Source: Vibrio variabilis
GTDB lineage: Bacteria; Pseudomonadota; Gammaproteobacteria; Enterobacterales; Vibrionaceae
Direction: 5' to 3'
Assembly: GCF_003263785.1 (NCBI RefSeq)
Contig: NZ_JYJK01000007.1
Location: 62,001 to 126,000, forward strand
Length of the DNA stretch: 64,000 nucleotides
The first letter of the stretch is position 1, and every line of letters starts with the position of its first letter. The translations under genes and the position numbers were made by a program. Shown here in pieces: positions 17,539 through 26,467 of this stretch. The notes under the pieces were generated by a model. The model saw only the letters and a list, made by a program, of their open reading frames with translations. It made no database searches and was not told where the DNA came from.

Positions 17539-18755
17539 TTAAAAGAATACTGCAGCACCTAGGAAGAAGTGCGTGCCTTTCGACTCTACGCCAATAGAGC
17601 CATCACTGAAGTTCAAACCATCGTTAAGTTTTAGATCGTCTGTGTAGCTTTCCAGGTAAACTTCACCCCATGGTACAGGAGCGTAGCAGCGCCAAGGTTA
17701 AACGATGTCATTTCAGTCTTAGTGCGGCTAAGCTTTTCATCTTTTTCTTCAGCCATTTCGTAGCCAGCGTAAATACGGAATGCGTCTGACAGGTACATAT
17801 TTGCACCAAAACCGAATGTGGTCGTTTTCGAATCAAAAGCGTTTAGACCATCTTTAGCGGTAAACTCTTCGTATCGAGCAGAAAGAGACAATGCTCCTTC
17901 TAGCAAATGTTGCTCAAGTGCTAGCGCGTACTGCTTAACCTCTGCGTCAGTAGCTGTAATTGCCGCTGAGGCAAGAGGAATGCCAAGAAGATCAATGAAC
18001 GAACCGTTGATATCGTTAGCTTGGTTGTAAGCTGCCGCTAAATATGTACCAGTTTGTTCAATAGTATAAGCAACTGCTGCACCATAGCCACCTTTAATTG
18101 TAACTGTAGGGTTAGTTTCTGTAGGATTAACTTGAAGCAATGAGCCAAAGTTCAGTCCGTTACCACCAAAAGTAATTAGGTCATCTACGCTGCGGCGAGC
18201 TTGATATTGAAGGCCTACGTAAAGGTTATCAAAGTCATTTTGCCAAACAACCGTGTTTTGAGAGCGGCGGCTTCCTAATTCGTCAGATTGCATCATGTTA
18301 AGACCGCCAACCCAATAAGCGTAGTAACCCTTGTCTGTTTTCATATACGGACTTTCTTGGCGACCAATGGTAATTGAGCCAAAGTCATCGTGACCGAAAC
18401 CAGCGAATGTTTGGCGTGCAGTTAGCGCGCGACGCGTATCAAGGTCTGTTGATGTTGAGAAGTCCACATCCCATTCAACCTTTGCTAGACCATACACTTT
18501 GCCCATTTGATGTTTGATATCAAAACCAAACCAAGAGCCTGGGTCTTCAATGTGCGTTTGGTCTGAGTTATAAGCAAAGCCTGCATCATTACCGATAATA
18601 GTTGATTCATCGTAATCATACGCACTGACTTGAGCAGCGATTGCGCCATACATGTTCGCGCTCGTACCCTCTGCATTATACAACTCAATAGCAGCAACTT
18701 GCGATGCAGCAAATACACTCACTGCCAAGGTAGAAAGTTTGAATAGACTTTTCAT
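17539..18755 (-). pseudogene. Outer-membrane general porin, frame broken near 17672
   Basis: A 16-stranded-type gram-negative porin with a signal peptide (LAVSVFAASQVAA) and the N-terminal IELYNAEGTSANMYG of Vibrio porins. The first frame stops at 17631 in the last strands; one G restored near 17672 gives VEVYLESYTDDLKL and a proper end GTHFFLGAAVFF with the terminal Phe needed for assembly, to 17539 (405 residues). It would admit small hydrophilic solutes. It faces the cyanophycin-type cluster and shares a terminator with it; whether it belongs to that pathway is unknown. Confidence 0.85.
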
Positions 18756-18803
18756 ATGTATTCCTTTTTATATTTATTCCGTTTTTCGGATATAAGAACC
18801 CCC

Positions 18804-18827
18804 TTCAAAAATATTTCTATTTTTGAA
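18804..18827. promoter_or_regulatory. Perfect inverted repeat in porin leader
   Basis: TTCAAAAATA, a 4-base spacer TTTC, then TATTTTTGAA: a perfect 10-base inverted repeat about 50-70 bases upstream of the porin start, followed on the minus strand by five G. It may be an operator or a 5' leader hairpin. The rest of the 347-base space 18756-19102 is AT-rich promoter sequence without a recognisable gene. Confidence 0.45.
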
Positions 18828-19102
18828 TACCACTGTTGGGGGACATTATTGGAGAGTTGGTTCTATTCGCGTTGGGGAATATTCCTTCGCTCTTAATAAA
18901 TCTGTTTGTTGATATTAGTGTAAGGTATTTTATTCAAACGTGTGTTTAATCTTGGTCACATTTATCAAAGGAGTGAATGCTGACCTATTTGTAACTTTAA
19001 TACTTGGAGCGGTGTAATCTATGTGTTACTGATGGTTGTTGCGGTAATGTTAAGTGTGTTTAAGTTAGTGTAAAAGCTCTGAGGTTTTTAATGAGTAATT
19101 TA

Positions 19103-19498
19103 TTAGTTATTAATGCTAGCCAGCAGTCTTTTCATTCCATGCGCATCTAAATGCCCATCGTTTTTCTTAGTAGCACGTAAGTATTGATACGCGATGATGA
19201 GTTTGCGGTGGGTAAGGGTGTCACTGTCAGCGAGTTTATTACCTAGCACGGTTTCATAAGCGAGCTGATAGGCGGGCATATCAACCACTTCAGCTTGACG
19301 ATATAAATAGCCGCAACCAGTGGCGAGCCACTCTAGTGAGCAGTTGGCTTTCATAGCGATTTGATTGGCTTTTGCTAAGCTTGGTTCACTGCCTTTAAGA
19401 TATTTGCGTATAAGCGCTTCGGAGAGTTCAACACGGCGAGCAAAGCCACTGACGCTTTCTTGTCCAATCAATTCTTTAAGTCTTTCAGCAAAGCTCAC
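19103..19498 (-). CDS. XRE-type helix-turn-helix regulator
   Basis: A 131-residue DNA-binding protein. Residues 1-62 form a lambda-repressor-like domain (SGFARRVELSEALIRKYLKG, then PSLAKANQIA and SLEWLATG), as in phage-type CI and related regulators. The C-terminal 65 residues are helical and lack a peptidase or dimerisation motif that I know. It is divergent from the aldo/keto reductase, whose promoter it may control. Confidence 0.8.
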   Translation of the reverse strand: MSFAERLKELIGQESVSGFARRVELSEALIRKYLKGSEPSLAKANQIAMKANCSLEWLATGCGYLYRQAEVVDMPAYQLAYETVLGNKLADSDTLTHRKLIIAYQYLRATKKNDGHLDAHGMKRLLASINN

Positions 19499-19594
19499 AA
19501 CTTCGTACTCCAGTTCGTTTTTTCGAATTTTACCCGTTGTGAGCCTTGGGAAACAAGCTTAGGATGTGGGCAGATTTAAATAAGGAGATAACCC

Positions 19595-20503
19595 ATGGTT
19601 TCTAAAGTAACGATGGCGCCAAATGGGCCGGAATTTTCCGAACTGGTTCAGGGGTATTGGCGTTTGGCTGATTGGGGCATGACACCGCAAGAGCGTTTGA
19701 CCTTCCTTAAACAGCATATCGAACTGGGTGTGACGACGGTTGATCATGCCGATATTTATGGCAACTATGAGTGTGAGACACTGTTTGGTGAAGCGCTAGC
19801 ATTGGACCCATCTGTCCGTGAGCAAATCCAAGTCGTTTCAAAATGCGATATCAAGCTTTGTAGCGATAAGTTTTCCGATCGTAAGATCAATCACTACGAT
19901 ACCAGCGCGAAGCACATTTATGAGTCTGTAGACAACTCTCTACAAAGATTGGGTGTGAACGAGCTAGACGTTCTGCTTATCCACCGTCCTGACGTTTTGA
20001 TGGACGCGGATGAAGTTGCTGACGCGTTTAATGAGCTTTATAAAATTGGTAAAGTGAAACACTTTGGTGTGTCTAACTTTACACCTCGTCAATATGAGTT
20101 ATTGCAATCGCGATTGAGCAAATCACTGGTGACGAACCAAGTTGAGATCAACCCGCTTAACTTTGAGGTCGCTCACGATGGTACTTTAGATCAACTGCAG
20201 CAACTGCGTGTCAAGCCAATGGCGTGGTCTACGCTTGCTGGTGGTGAGATCTTTAATGGTCAATCAGAGCAAGCTCAGCGTGTTCGCAACGAGCTTGAAG
20301 CGATTCGTGCTGAAGTTGGTGCAGCAAGTATCGACCAAGTGATTTACGCTTGGGTTATGCGTCTGCCTTCGAATCCATTGCCTATCATTGGCTCTGGTAA
20401 AATTGACCGTGTGAAGGCGGCTATTTCTGCGTTAGACATTGAGTTGACGCGAGAGCAGTGGTATCGAGTTTGGGTAGCATCTAAAGGTCATGGTGTGCCA
20501 TAG
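19595..20503 (+). CDS. Aldo/keto reductase (YdhF-like)
   Basis: A 302-residue NADPH-dependent oxidoreductase of the AKR superfamily, close in plan to E. coli YdhF. The catalytic tetrad is visible: Asp and Tyr in DHADIYGNY, Lys in VSKCDIK and His in LLIHRPD. Cofactor-site blocks GVSNFTP and PIIGSGKIDRV follow. ATG at 19595 has AAGGAG in front. The natural substrate is unknown. It is transcribed alone and ends in a strong hairpin. Confidence 0.9.
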   Translation: MVSKVTMAPNGPEFSELVQGYWRLADWGMTPQERLTFLKQHIELGVTTVDHADIYGNYECETLFGEALALDPSVREQIQVVSKCDIKLCSDKFSDRKINHYDTSAKHIYESVDNSLQRLGVNELDVLLIHRPDVLMDADEVADAFNELYKIGKVKHFGVSNFTPRQYELLQSRLSKSLVTNQVEINPLNFEVAHDGTLDQLQQLRVKPMAWSTLAGGEIFNGQSEQAQRVRNELEAIRAEVGAASIDQVIYAWVMRLPSNPLPIIGSGKIDRVKAAISALDIELTREQWYRVWVASKGHGVP

Positions 20504-20526
20504 ACCCTCCTGATACTTTGAACCAC

Positions 20527-20562
20527 AAAACGCCACAAAATTGAAAGATTTTGTGGCGTTTT
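20527..20562. terminator. Terminator after aldo/keto reductase
   Basis: A 14-base-pair stem (AAAACGCCACAAAA/TTTTGTGGCGTTTT) with an 8-base loop and a flanking T-run. Confidence 0.9.
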
Positions 20563-20655
20563 TCTGTTGTGCATTGCTTTCGTAGTATGATGACGTAGGT
20601 TCTGACTCATCGTTTGATACAAAGTTGGACAATACTGGTGTTTTCTTTACTTACT

Positions 20656-20680
20656 GAAAAATGTTATAACATAACAACTG
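20656..20680. promoter_or_regulatory. Zur-box-like operator before the M23 endopeptidase
   Basis: TGTTATAACATAACA at 20662-20676 is a near-perfect 7-1-7 inverted repeat within GAAAA...CTG. It closely follows the gammaproteobacterial zinc-uptake regulator consensus (GAAATGTTATA-TATAACATTTC as I recall it). It ends 25 bases before the start codon. V. cholerae ShyB, a homologous endopeptidase, is known to be Zur-repressed. Confidence 0.65.
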
Positions 20681-20701
20681 TTTGTTTTTCGATTCACTAC
20701 C

Positions 20702-21985
20702 ATGAAGCTTCTTCGTCCTGCACTGATGACTACCGCTGTCATCGCTCTCTCTACTGCTTCTTTAATTAGCTTTCTGCCTGACCCGACACCGGAGCCTATT
20801 AAAATAAAGATAACTCCTTACGAAGGTGAGGCTGTTTCAAATCCTGTTGTAAATCTAGAGCAGCAAAAAGACCATTCAACCCGAGTTCACTACTTTGTTA
20901 AAGTTGGGGATACCTTAAGTACGATTTTCTCATCATGGAACCTTGGCTATTCTACGCTCCAGCATGTACTAGAGGCTGATCTAAACGTACTCAAACTCGA
21001 CACAATCAAACCGGGTGATCATCTTGAGCTGGTCATCGATCCAGAATCAAAGCAGTTGCAGTCGATGATTTTCCACGAAAGTTTGGTCGAGCGAGCTATT
21101 TATACAAAAGAGTCGGATGGCTCGTTTGAGTATCGTTTTGAAGAAAAAAAGGGGGAGTGGAAGGAAACGCTATATTCAGGCACGGTTCACGGCAGTTTTT
21201 CAACCTCCGCGCATCGAGCTGGCCTTTCAACAAGACAGATTGCCAACATTACACAAGTACTAAGAGATAAAGTAAATTTTGCCAGAGAACTGCGCGCAGG
21301 CGACCGTTTCGAGATTTTGGTTAACCATCAATACTTAGGTAATCATCCAACCGGTAATGCAGAAGTTCAGGGAATCTCTATTACGCTTGGTAATCGCGAG
21401 GTCGCGGCATTCTTAGCAGAGGATGGTCGCTTCTACGACCGTGAAGGAAACAGTCTAGAGCAAGCTTTTGACCGATTCCCCATAGATAAAGCCTATCGCC
21501 GAGTAACCTCGCACTTCAATCCTAAACGCAAGCATCCGGTAACGGGACGCATTTCTCCGCATAACGGCACCGACTTTGCAACGCCCGTAGGTGCCCCAGT
21601 TTATTCAACTGGTGATGGTAAGGTAACGGCTATCCGCAACCATCCTTACGCTGGCAAGTATGTGGTCATTGAGCACAATAATGTTTACACCACACGCTAC
21701 CTTCATTTATCCAAGTTTCTGGTGAGGCAAGGACAGCAAGTGAAACGTGGCCAGAAGATTGCGCTCGCAGGGGCAACAGGTCGACTGACTGGCCCACACT
21801 TGCACTTTGAAGTCTTGGTGCGTAACCGTGCAGTGAATCCACTAACGGCAGACCTTCCGTTGGCGACATCTATTCCAAAAGAGGAGATGAGCCAGTTCTT
21901 AGCGCGTATTACAGAGTTTGATCGCCGAGTGGCCAACAAACGCATGGCAAACCAGGAGCCATCTTCGAAAGACACTGACGTATAG
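20702..21985 (+). CDS. M23 murein DD-endopeptidase (ShyB/MepM type)
   Basis: A 427-residue envelope enzyme that cuts peptide cross-links in the cell wall. It has an N-terminal anchor or signal (about 8-24), a LysM-like module (YFVKVGDTLSTIFSS, about 65-110), a middle OapA-type domain, and a C-terminal LytM/M23 domain with the zinc-binding HNGTDF and HLHFE. The residues for zinc binding and catalysis are all present. ATG 20702 follows a Zur-box-like operator, so it is probably made under zinc starvation like V. cholerae ShyB. The next genes encode CxxC small proteins, which may belong to the same zinc context. Confidence 0.9.
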   Translation: MKLLRPALMTTAVIALSTASLISFLPDPTPEPIKIKITPYEGEAVSNPVVNLEQQKDHSTRVHYFVKVGDTLSTIFSSWNLGYSTLQHVLEADLNVLKLDTIKPGDHLELVIDPESKQLQSMIFHESLVERAIYTKESDGSFEYRFEEKKGEWKETLYSGTVHGSFSTSAHRAGLSTRQIANITQVLRDKVNFARELRAGDRFEILVNHQYLGNHPTGNAEVQGISITLGNREVAAFLAEDGRFYDREGNSLEQAFDRFPIDKAYRRVTSHFNPKRKHPVTGRISPHNGTDFATPVGAPVYSTGDGKVTAIRNHPYAGKYVVIEHNNVYTTRYLHLSKFLVRQGQQVKRGQKIALAGATGRLTGPHLHFEVLVRNRAVNPLTADLPLATSIPKEEMSQFLARITEFDRRVANKRMANQEPSSKDTDV

Positions 21986-22138
21986 TCTCTTTTTGGGATC
22001 TCATTCGCGCTCGCTCTCATATCGTTCGAATCTTAGACGATAATTTTGCTTGAATATGCTACTTGGTTAACATAGTTTGTGGTGTGGTTGAATTACAATC
22101 GACGCCAAATCAACAGTTTGATTGTCAGGAGTGCCTTG

Positions 22139-22378
22139 ATGCAAAGGATTGAAAACTGTGTATGCAGTGTATGTTGTGCTGAAACGAAACACATTGTGGT
22201 GCTGGTTGAAAAACCAGCGCTAGCGGAAGGCGAACATTCACAAGACAGCAGCGCGTTTTTGGCCAACCTATTAAAAGGCTGGGTGTTTGGTGGATTAATG
22301 ACTTCTACACATGCCTATTCATGTCACCGAGTCTGTGAAGTGTGCGGTACCAAGACCATTGAGGATTATGTAGAGTGA
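22139..22378 (+). CDS. Small CxxC (zinc-ribbon-like) protein
   Basis: A 79-residue protein with CVCSVCC near the start and CHRVCEVCG near the end, so two CxxC pairs that could bind zinc. In between lies a short hydrophobic segment (KGWVFGGLM). ATG 22139 is preceded by AGGAG at 7 bases; a longer frame from 22079 lacks a good site. No named family is recognised. It overlaps the next tiny ORF by four bases. Confidence 0.65.
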   Translation: MQRIENCVCSVCCAETKHIVVLVEKPALAEGEHSQDSSAFLANLLKGWVFGGLMTSTHAYSCHRVCEVCGTKTIEDYVE

Positions 22379-22479
22379 CTGGTTTAACTGGATTATTAAT
22401 TGTTCAGTTTGATGGCCAAACGGTCAATGTAGTAGAGATTGTGCGTGAAAATCGCGTGACATCGTTAGAGATTAGTTGA
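22375..22479 (+). CDS. Tiny ORF coupled to the CxxC gene (34 residues)
   Basis: A GTG at 22375 overlaps the TGA of the preceding gene (GTGA), a classic coupling arrangement, and opens a 34-codon frame containing LLIVQFDGQTVNVVEIVREN. The peptide would form two beta strands. No independent ribosome-binding site and no known family. It may be a real small protein or chance. Confidence 0.35.
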   Translation: MTGLTGLLIVQFDGQTVNVVEIVRENRVTSLEIS

Positions 22480-22539
22480 GGAGGTGGGAGGTATTGACTA
22501 CAATGAGCCACTTTTCACTAACTCATTCAGGTTATCACC

Positions 22540-22785
22540 ATGAGCGACAACGCAAAGCCAGAATTACCAGATCATCTATCAGGCAACCCTCGTAGCCCAC
22601 ATCACGTGGCTGAGTGTTTTGAACACCAAATTGGCATTCGCCTAAATGGTAAAGAGCGCACAGACGTTGAAGAATACTGCATCAGCGAAGGTTGGGTTAA
22701 AATCCCTTCTCCAAAAGCGAAAGACCGCTGGGGTCAACCTATGCTGATCAAACTTAAAGGTACAGTTGAAGCGTATTACGTTTAA
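22540..22785 (+). CDS. DUF3297 family protein
   Basis: An 81-residue soluble protein that matches the DUF3297 pattern: PDHLSGNPRSPHH, a central IGIRLNGKERTDVEEYC and a C-terminal VKIPSPKAKDRWG. The family is widespread in gammaproteobacteria but has no known role. ATG 22540 lies behind a modest purine stretch. It ends in a strong hairpin shared with the converging sulfatase gene. Confidence 0.85.
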   Translation: MSDNAKPELPDHLSGNPRSPHHVAECFEHQIGIRLNGKERTDVEEYCISEGWVKIPSPKAKDRWGQPMLIKLKGTVEAYYV

Positions 22786-22800
22786 TTGAAGCCAAAAAGA

Positions 22801-22836
22801 AAAGGCCAGTCACTTTATCAGTGACTGGCCTTTTTT
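22801..22836. terminator. Bidirectional terminator
   Basis: A 13-base-pair stem (AAAGGCCAGTCAC/GTGACTGGCCTTT) with a 7-base loop and six T. It separates the DUF3297 gene from the convergent sulfatase. Confidence 0.9.
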
Positions 22837-22874
22837 ATAGCGCTTGCTTTAGATTGCTTGTTTCCAACGAAGCG

Positions 22875-24439
22875 TTATTTCATTTGCTCAACTTGTTTCT
22901 GTAGTTGATCAAGCTGATGCATTTTGCCTTTGAGACCCAGAGATTGGTAATCAATCGCCGCTGGGTTCATCATTTGACCTTGCTGCAATGGGTAGTCTGG
23001 TAGCGTCTTGAAGAAATCACCTAGTACGTCTTGAATCGGTACGAATAGCCACATGTTGTCAGCCATCCAACGTAGGTACATGCCAGACTCGTGTGGTGCT
23101 TTCTCAAATGGGTCAGCACGTAGGTGGATGATCTTCGGCCAGTTAGGTGCAAATCGAACTGCATCAGTGATGTTACCCTCTAAAGTAGCAAAGTGCAGTT
23201 TCCAATCGTTCCAACGCACTGCGTTTAGCTCACCATTCGCAGTGAAGTAAAGTAGCGACTCACGCGGCGCTTCATCCGTTTTACCTTCGAAAAACGGTTT
23301 GAAGTTGTAACCATCGATATGTACACGCCAGTCTTTACCGTTCGCTTTGTAGCCTTCTGCCAGTTTTTCTTTAACATCAGCACGCCCGCAGCGGCAAGTA
23401 GTGTTGGTAACCAGTCTTGGTGCGCCATCATTTCGTTGATCTTGGTACCCGGTTCAATGGTACCCGGCCAGCGAACAAGCTGAGGAACACGCATACCGCC
23501 TTCCCACGTTGTACCTTTCTCGCCATGGAATGGAGTTGCACCGCCATCTGGCCAACTTACTGTTTCTGCACCGTTATCCGTAGAGTAGATAACGATAGTG
23601 TTGTCAGCAATCTTCAACTCATCCAGCTTGTCTAGCAAGATACCTACGTGGTCATCGTGCTCTAGCATGCCGTCAGCGTAGATAGAAATGCCAGACTTAC
23701 CTTGATATTTTTCTTGTAGGCGAGTCCACACGTGCATACGCGTCGTGTTGTGCCAGATAAAGAAAGGCTTGTCCGCTTTGACTGCTTTTTCCATGAATGC
23801 CAGAGAAGACGCAAGGAACTCTTCGTCCGCGTGTTCCATACGTTTACGTGTCATAGGACCGGTATCTTCGATCTTTCCGTCTGCGTAAGACTTGATGACA
23901 CCGCGAGGACCGTAGTTTTTACGAAACTCTGGGTCTTTTGGATAGTAGTAAGTTTCCGGCTCTTCTTCGGCATTCAAGTGGTAAAGGTTACCGAAGAACT
24001 CATCAAAACCGTGTTGAGTAGGAAGATGTTGGTCTTGGTCACCAAGATGGTTTTTACCGAACTGAGCAGTGACATAGCCTTGATCTTTCAGAAGGTCGGC
24101 GATGGTTGGTGCCCAGTCAGGGATACCATGAGTAGAGCCTGGCATACCGATGGTGAGTAGACCAGTACGGAAAGGTTCTTGACCAGTAATAAAGGCCGCG
24201 CGACCAGCGGTACATGATTGCTGACCGTAATGGTCAGTAAATAGGGCACCTTCATTAGCAATACGGTCAATGTTTGGGGTTTCGTAGCCCATCATGCCTT
24301 GGTTGTATGCGCTAATGTTCCAGTAACCAACATCATCACCAAAAATCGCTAGGATATTAGGTTGGTCGGCTGCAACTGCTGCTGAAGAGGTTGCAACCAG
24401 GCCTACGCCCATTGCAATCTTACTTAAGTGGTTCGCCAT
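22875..24439 (-). pseudogene. Exported sulfatase A, frame broken near 23385
   Basis: A periplasmic sulfatase: signal peptide to AAVAA, then NILAIFGDDVGYWN with metal-binding Asp pair, and the formylglycine site SCTAGRAAFITG, whose Cys would be oxidised by a maturase. Later blocks GKNHLGD and STDNGAE are also typical. The frame is lost after LAAAG; one C restored near 23385 continues as RADVKEKLAEG and ends at 22875 (521 residues). ATG 24439 has GGAG in front. It is a close paralogue of the divergent gene at 24770. Substrate unknown; no sulfatase-maturating enzyme is encoded in the window. Confidence 0.85.
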
Positions 24440-24769
24440 TCGAGACTCCATCGTCTTTTAACTTATTGGATTTGAACGAGACACCCAAAGGTATCCGGAT
24501 GCTTGGCACTTTAGGCGAGTTGCAGTTGGAAGTCCTCTTATAGAGACTATAAAGAAAAGTTATAAAGCATGCTTATCTATCTGATATTTTAGGGTTTTAG
24601 CTATGAAAGGCCTAGGAAAGCTTACCGAATGGCATGTGATTATTGTCGAATAATTTAGCTTTATTGCCAGATGACGTTTTCAAGAAAAGTCGTTGCGTTA
24701 GTGGTAGTTATGCATGTTAGCGACTATATGTTAATGGGCAGGATGCAACCAACTAACGTAGAGGTTTAC
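24440..24769. promoter_or_regulatory. Divergent promoter region of the two sulfatase genes
   Basis: A 330-base AT-rich space between the two sulfatase starts. It must hold both promoters. I see only a weak imperfect inverted repeat (AGTCCTCT...AGAGACT at 24531-24548) and no recognisable operator or small gene. Confidence 0.4.
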
Positions 24770-26317
24770 ATGACAACGACAACAAGGTTTAAGCGGAGCT
24801 TAGCTGTATTGGCTACCGCGTTAATTGGTGTTTCAGCAAGTGCGTATGCCGAGGATAAGCCTAATATCCTCGTTATCTGGGGTGATGACATTGGTCAATC
24901 CAACGTCAGTGCTTACACATTTGGCTTAATGGGTTACAAGACGCCAAACATCGATTCCATTGCTAAAGACGGAATGATGTTTACTGATTATTATGGCGAG
25001 CAGTCGTGTACGGCTGGGCGCTCGACATTTATAACCGGTCAAAGCGTACTTCGCACAGGTCTGAGTAAAGTCGGTCTTCCTGGCGCAGATTTAGGTTTGC
25101 AAGCAGAAGATGCCACGATTGCAGAGCTACTTAAGCCCCACGGCTATATGACCGGGCAATTTGGTAAAAACCATTTGGGTGATAAAGATGAGTTTCTACC
25201 CACCGCCCATGGCTTTGATGAGTTCTTTGGTAACCTTTACCACTTGAACGCTGAGGAAGAACCAGAAAATATTGACTATCCAAAAAATCCAGAGTTTCGC
25301 AAACAGTTTGGCCCTCGAGGCGTCATCAAATCATTTGCTGACGGCAAAATTGAGGACACAGGACCTTTAACTCGTAAACGCATGGAAACGGTAGACGAAG
25401 AAACCTTGTCGGCGGCACTCGACTTTATGGATCGTGCTGTGGCAGCAAAGAAACCGTTTTTTGTATGGTGGAATGCGACGCGTATGCACTTCCGTACCCA
25501 TGTTAAAGATGGCAATTTGGGTAAATCAGGCATCAGCTTTTATGCCGATGGCATGATTGAGCACGATAACCATGTTGGGGAGTTGCTTAAGAAAGTCGAC
25601 GAGCTAGGCATTGAAGACAATACCATTGTGTTCTACTCCACAGACAATGGTCCACATATGAACACCTGGCCGGATGCTGGTCTTACGCCTTTCCGTGGCG
25701 AGAAAAACACCAACTGGGAGGGGGCTTACCGAGTGCCAGCAATGGTTAAGTGGCCAGGCAAAATCGAAGCGGGCAGTGTGTCTAACAACATTATGCACCA
25801 CATGGATTGGCTACCAACTTTCCTAGCCGCAGCGGGTGAGCCAGATGTGAAAGAGAAGCTACTTAAAGGTCACCAAGCCGGGGACAAGAGCTTCAAGGTT
25901 CATTTAGATGGCTACAACTTCTTACCGTATTTAACAGGAGAAACGGAAGAGTCTCCACGTGCGGAAATTTTCTACTTCTCTGATGATGGCGATCTCACCG
26001 CCCTGCGTTATAACAATTGGAAGGTAGTGTTTATGGAGCAGCGCGTAGAGGGAACACTGCGCATTTGGGCAGAACCGTTTGTTACGCTACGTGTACCGAA
26101 AATCTTCAACCTGAGAATGGATCCTTATGAAGTCGCTGACGTGACCTCTAACACTTACTATGATTGGATGCTCGACAGGGTATATCTACTTGTACCAGCC
26201 CAAGCATATGTAGGTAAGTTCCTAGAGACTTTCAAAGAATATCCGCCAAGGCAAAAAGCAGCGAGCTTTAACTTGGATGAGGTGATGGAGAAGCTACAGA
26301 CACCGACCAACAAGTAA
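24770..26317 (+). CDS. Exported sulfatase B
   Basis: A 515-residue intact sulfatase. The signal peptide (RSLAVLATALIGVSASAYA) is followed by NILVIWGDDIGQSN (metal-binding Asp residues), the formylglycine motif SCTAGRSTFITG, GKNHLGD, and the STDNGPH block. I chose ATG 24770, which has AGAGGT in front and gives a proper signal peptide; an upstream in-frame ATG at 24671 would add 33 unlikely residues. It is strongly similar along its length to the divergent gene on the minus strand, so the pair arose by duplication. The sulfated substrate is unknown; marine polysaccharides or choline-type esters are possible. Confidence 0.9.
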   Translation: MTTTTRFKRSLAVLATALIGVSASAYAEDKPNILVIWGDDIGQSNVSAYTFGLMGYKTPNIDSIAKDGMMFTDYYGEQSCTAGRSTFITGQSVLRTGLSKVGLPGADLGLQAEDATIAELLKPHGYMTGQFGKNHLGDKDEFLPTAHGFDEFFGNLYHLNAEEEPENIDYPKNPEFRKQFGPRGVIKSFADGKIEDTGPLTRKRMETVDEETLSAALDFMDRAVAAKKPFFVWWNATRMHFRTHVKDGNLGKSGISFYADGMIEHDNHVGELLKKVDELGIEDNTIVFYSTDNGPHMNTWPDAGLTPFRGEKNTNWEGAYRVPAMVKWPGKIEAGSVSNNIMHHMDWLPTFLAAAGEPDVKEKLLKGHQAGDKSFKVHLDGYNFLPYLTGETEESPRAEIFYFSDDGDLTALRYNNWKVVFMEQRVEGTLRIWAEPFVTLRVPKIFNLRMDPYEVADVTSNTYYDWMLDRVYLLVPAQAYVGKFLETFKEYPPRQKAASFNLDEVMEKLQTPTNK

Positions 26318-26332
26318 AGTGATGATAAAAAG

Positions 26333-26358
26333 CGCTCCCAACGACTGGGAGCGTTTTT
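26333..26358 (+). terminator. Terminator after sulfatase B
   Basis: An 8-base-pair stem CGCTCCCA/TGGGAGCG with a 5-base loop, followed by TTTTT. Confidence 0.85.
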
Positions 26359-26467
26359 ATTTGGATTCTTTTTCACACTTATTACATAAACTTGGATGGA
26401 TTTAGCGAATTGATACAGTAGACTGACTACTATAACTCACAATGAATACCCGTTATTTCGATTTATC

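Noticed and set aside
23732..24160. 142-codon open frame antisense to sulfatase A
   Set aside because: Shadow of a strongly conserved gene; composition is odd (many Arg, Phe, Val) and no start signal is present.
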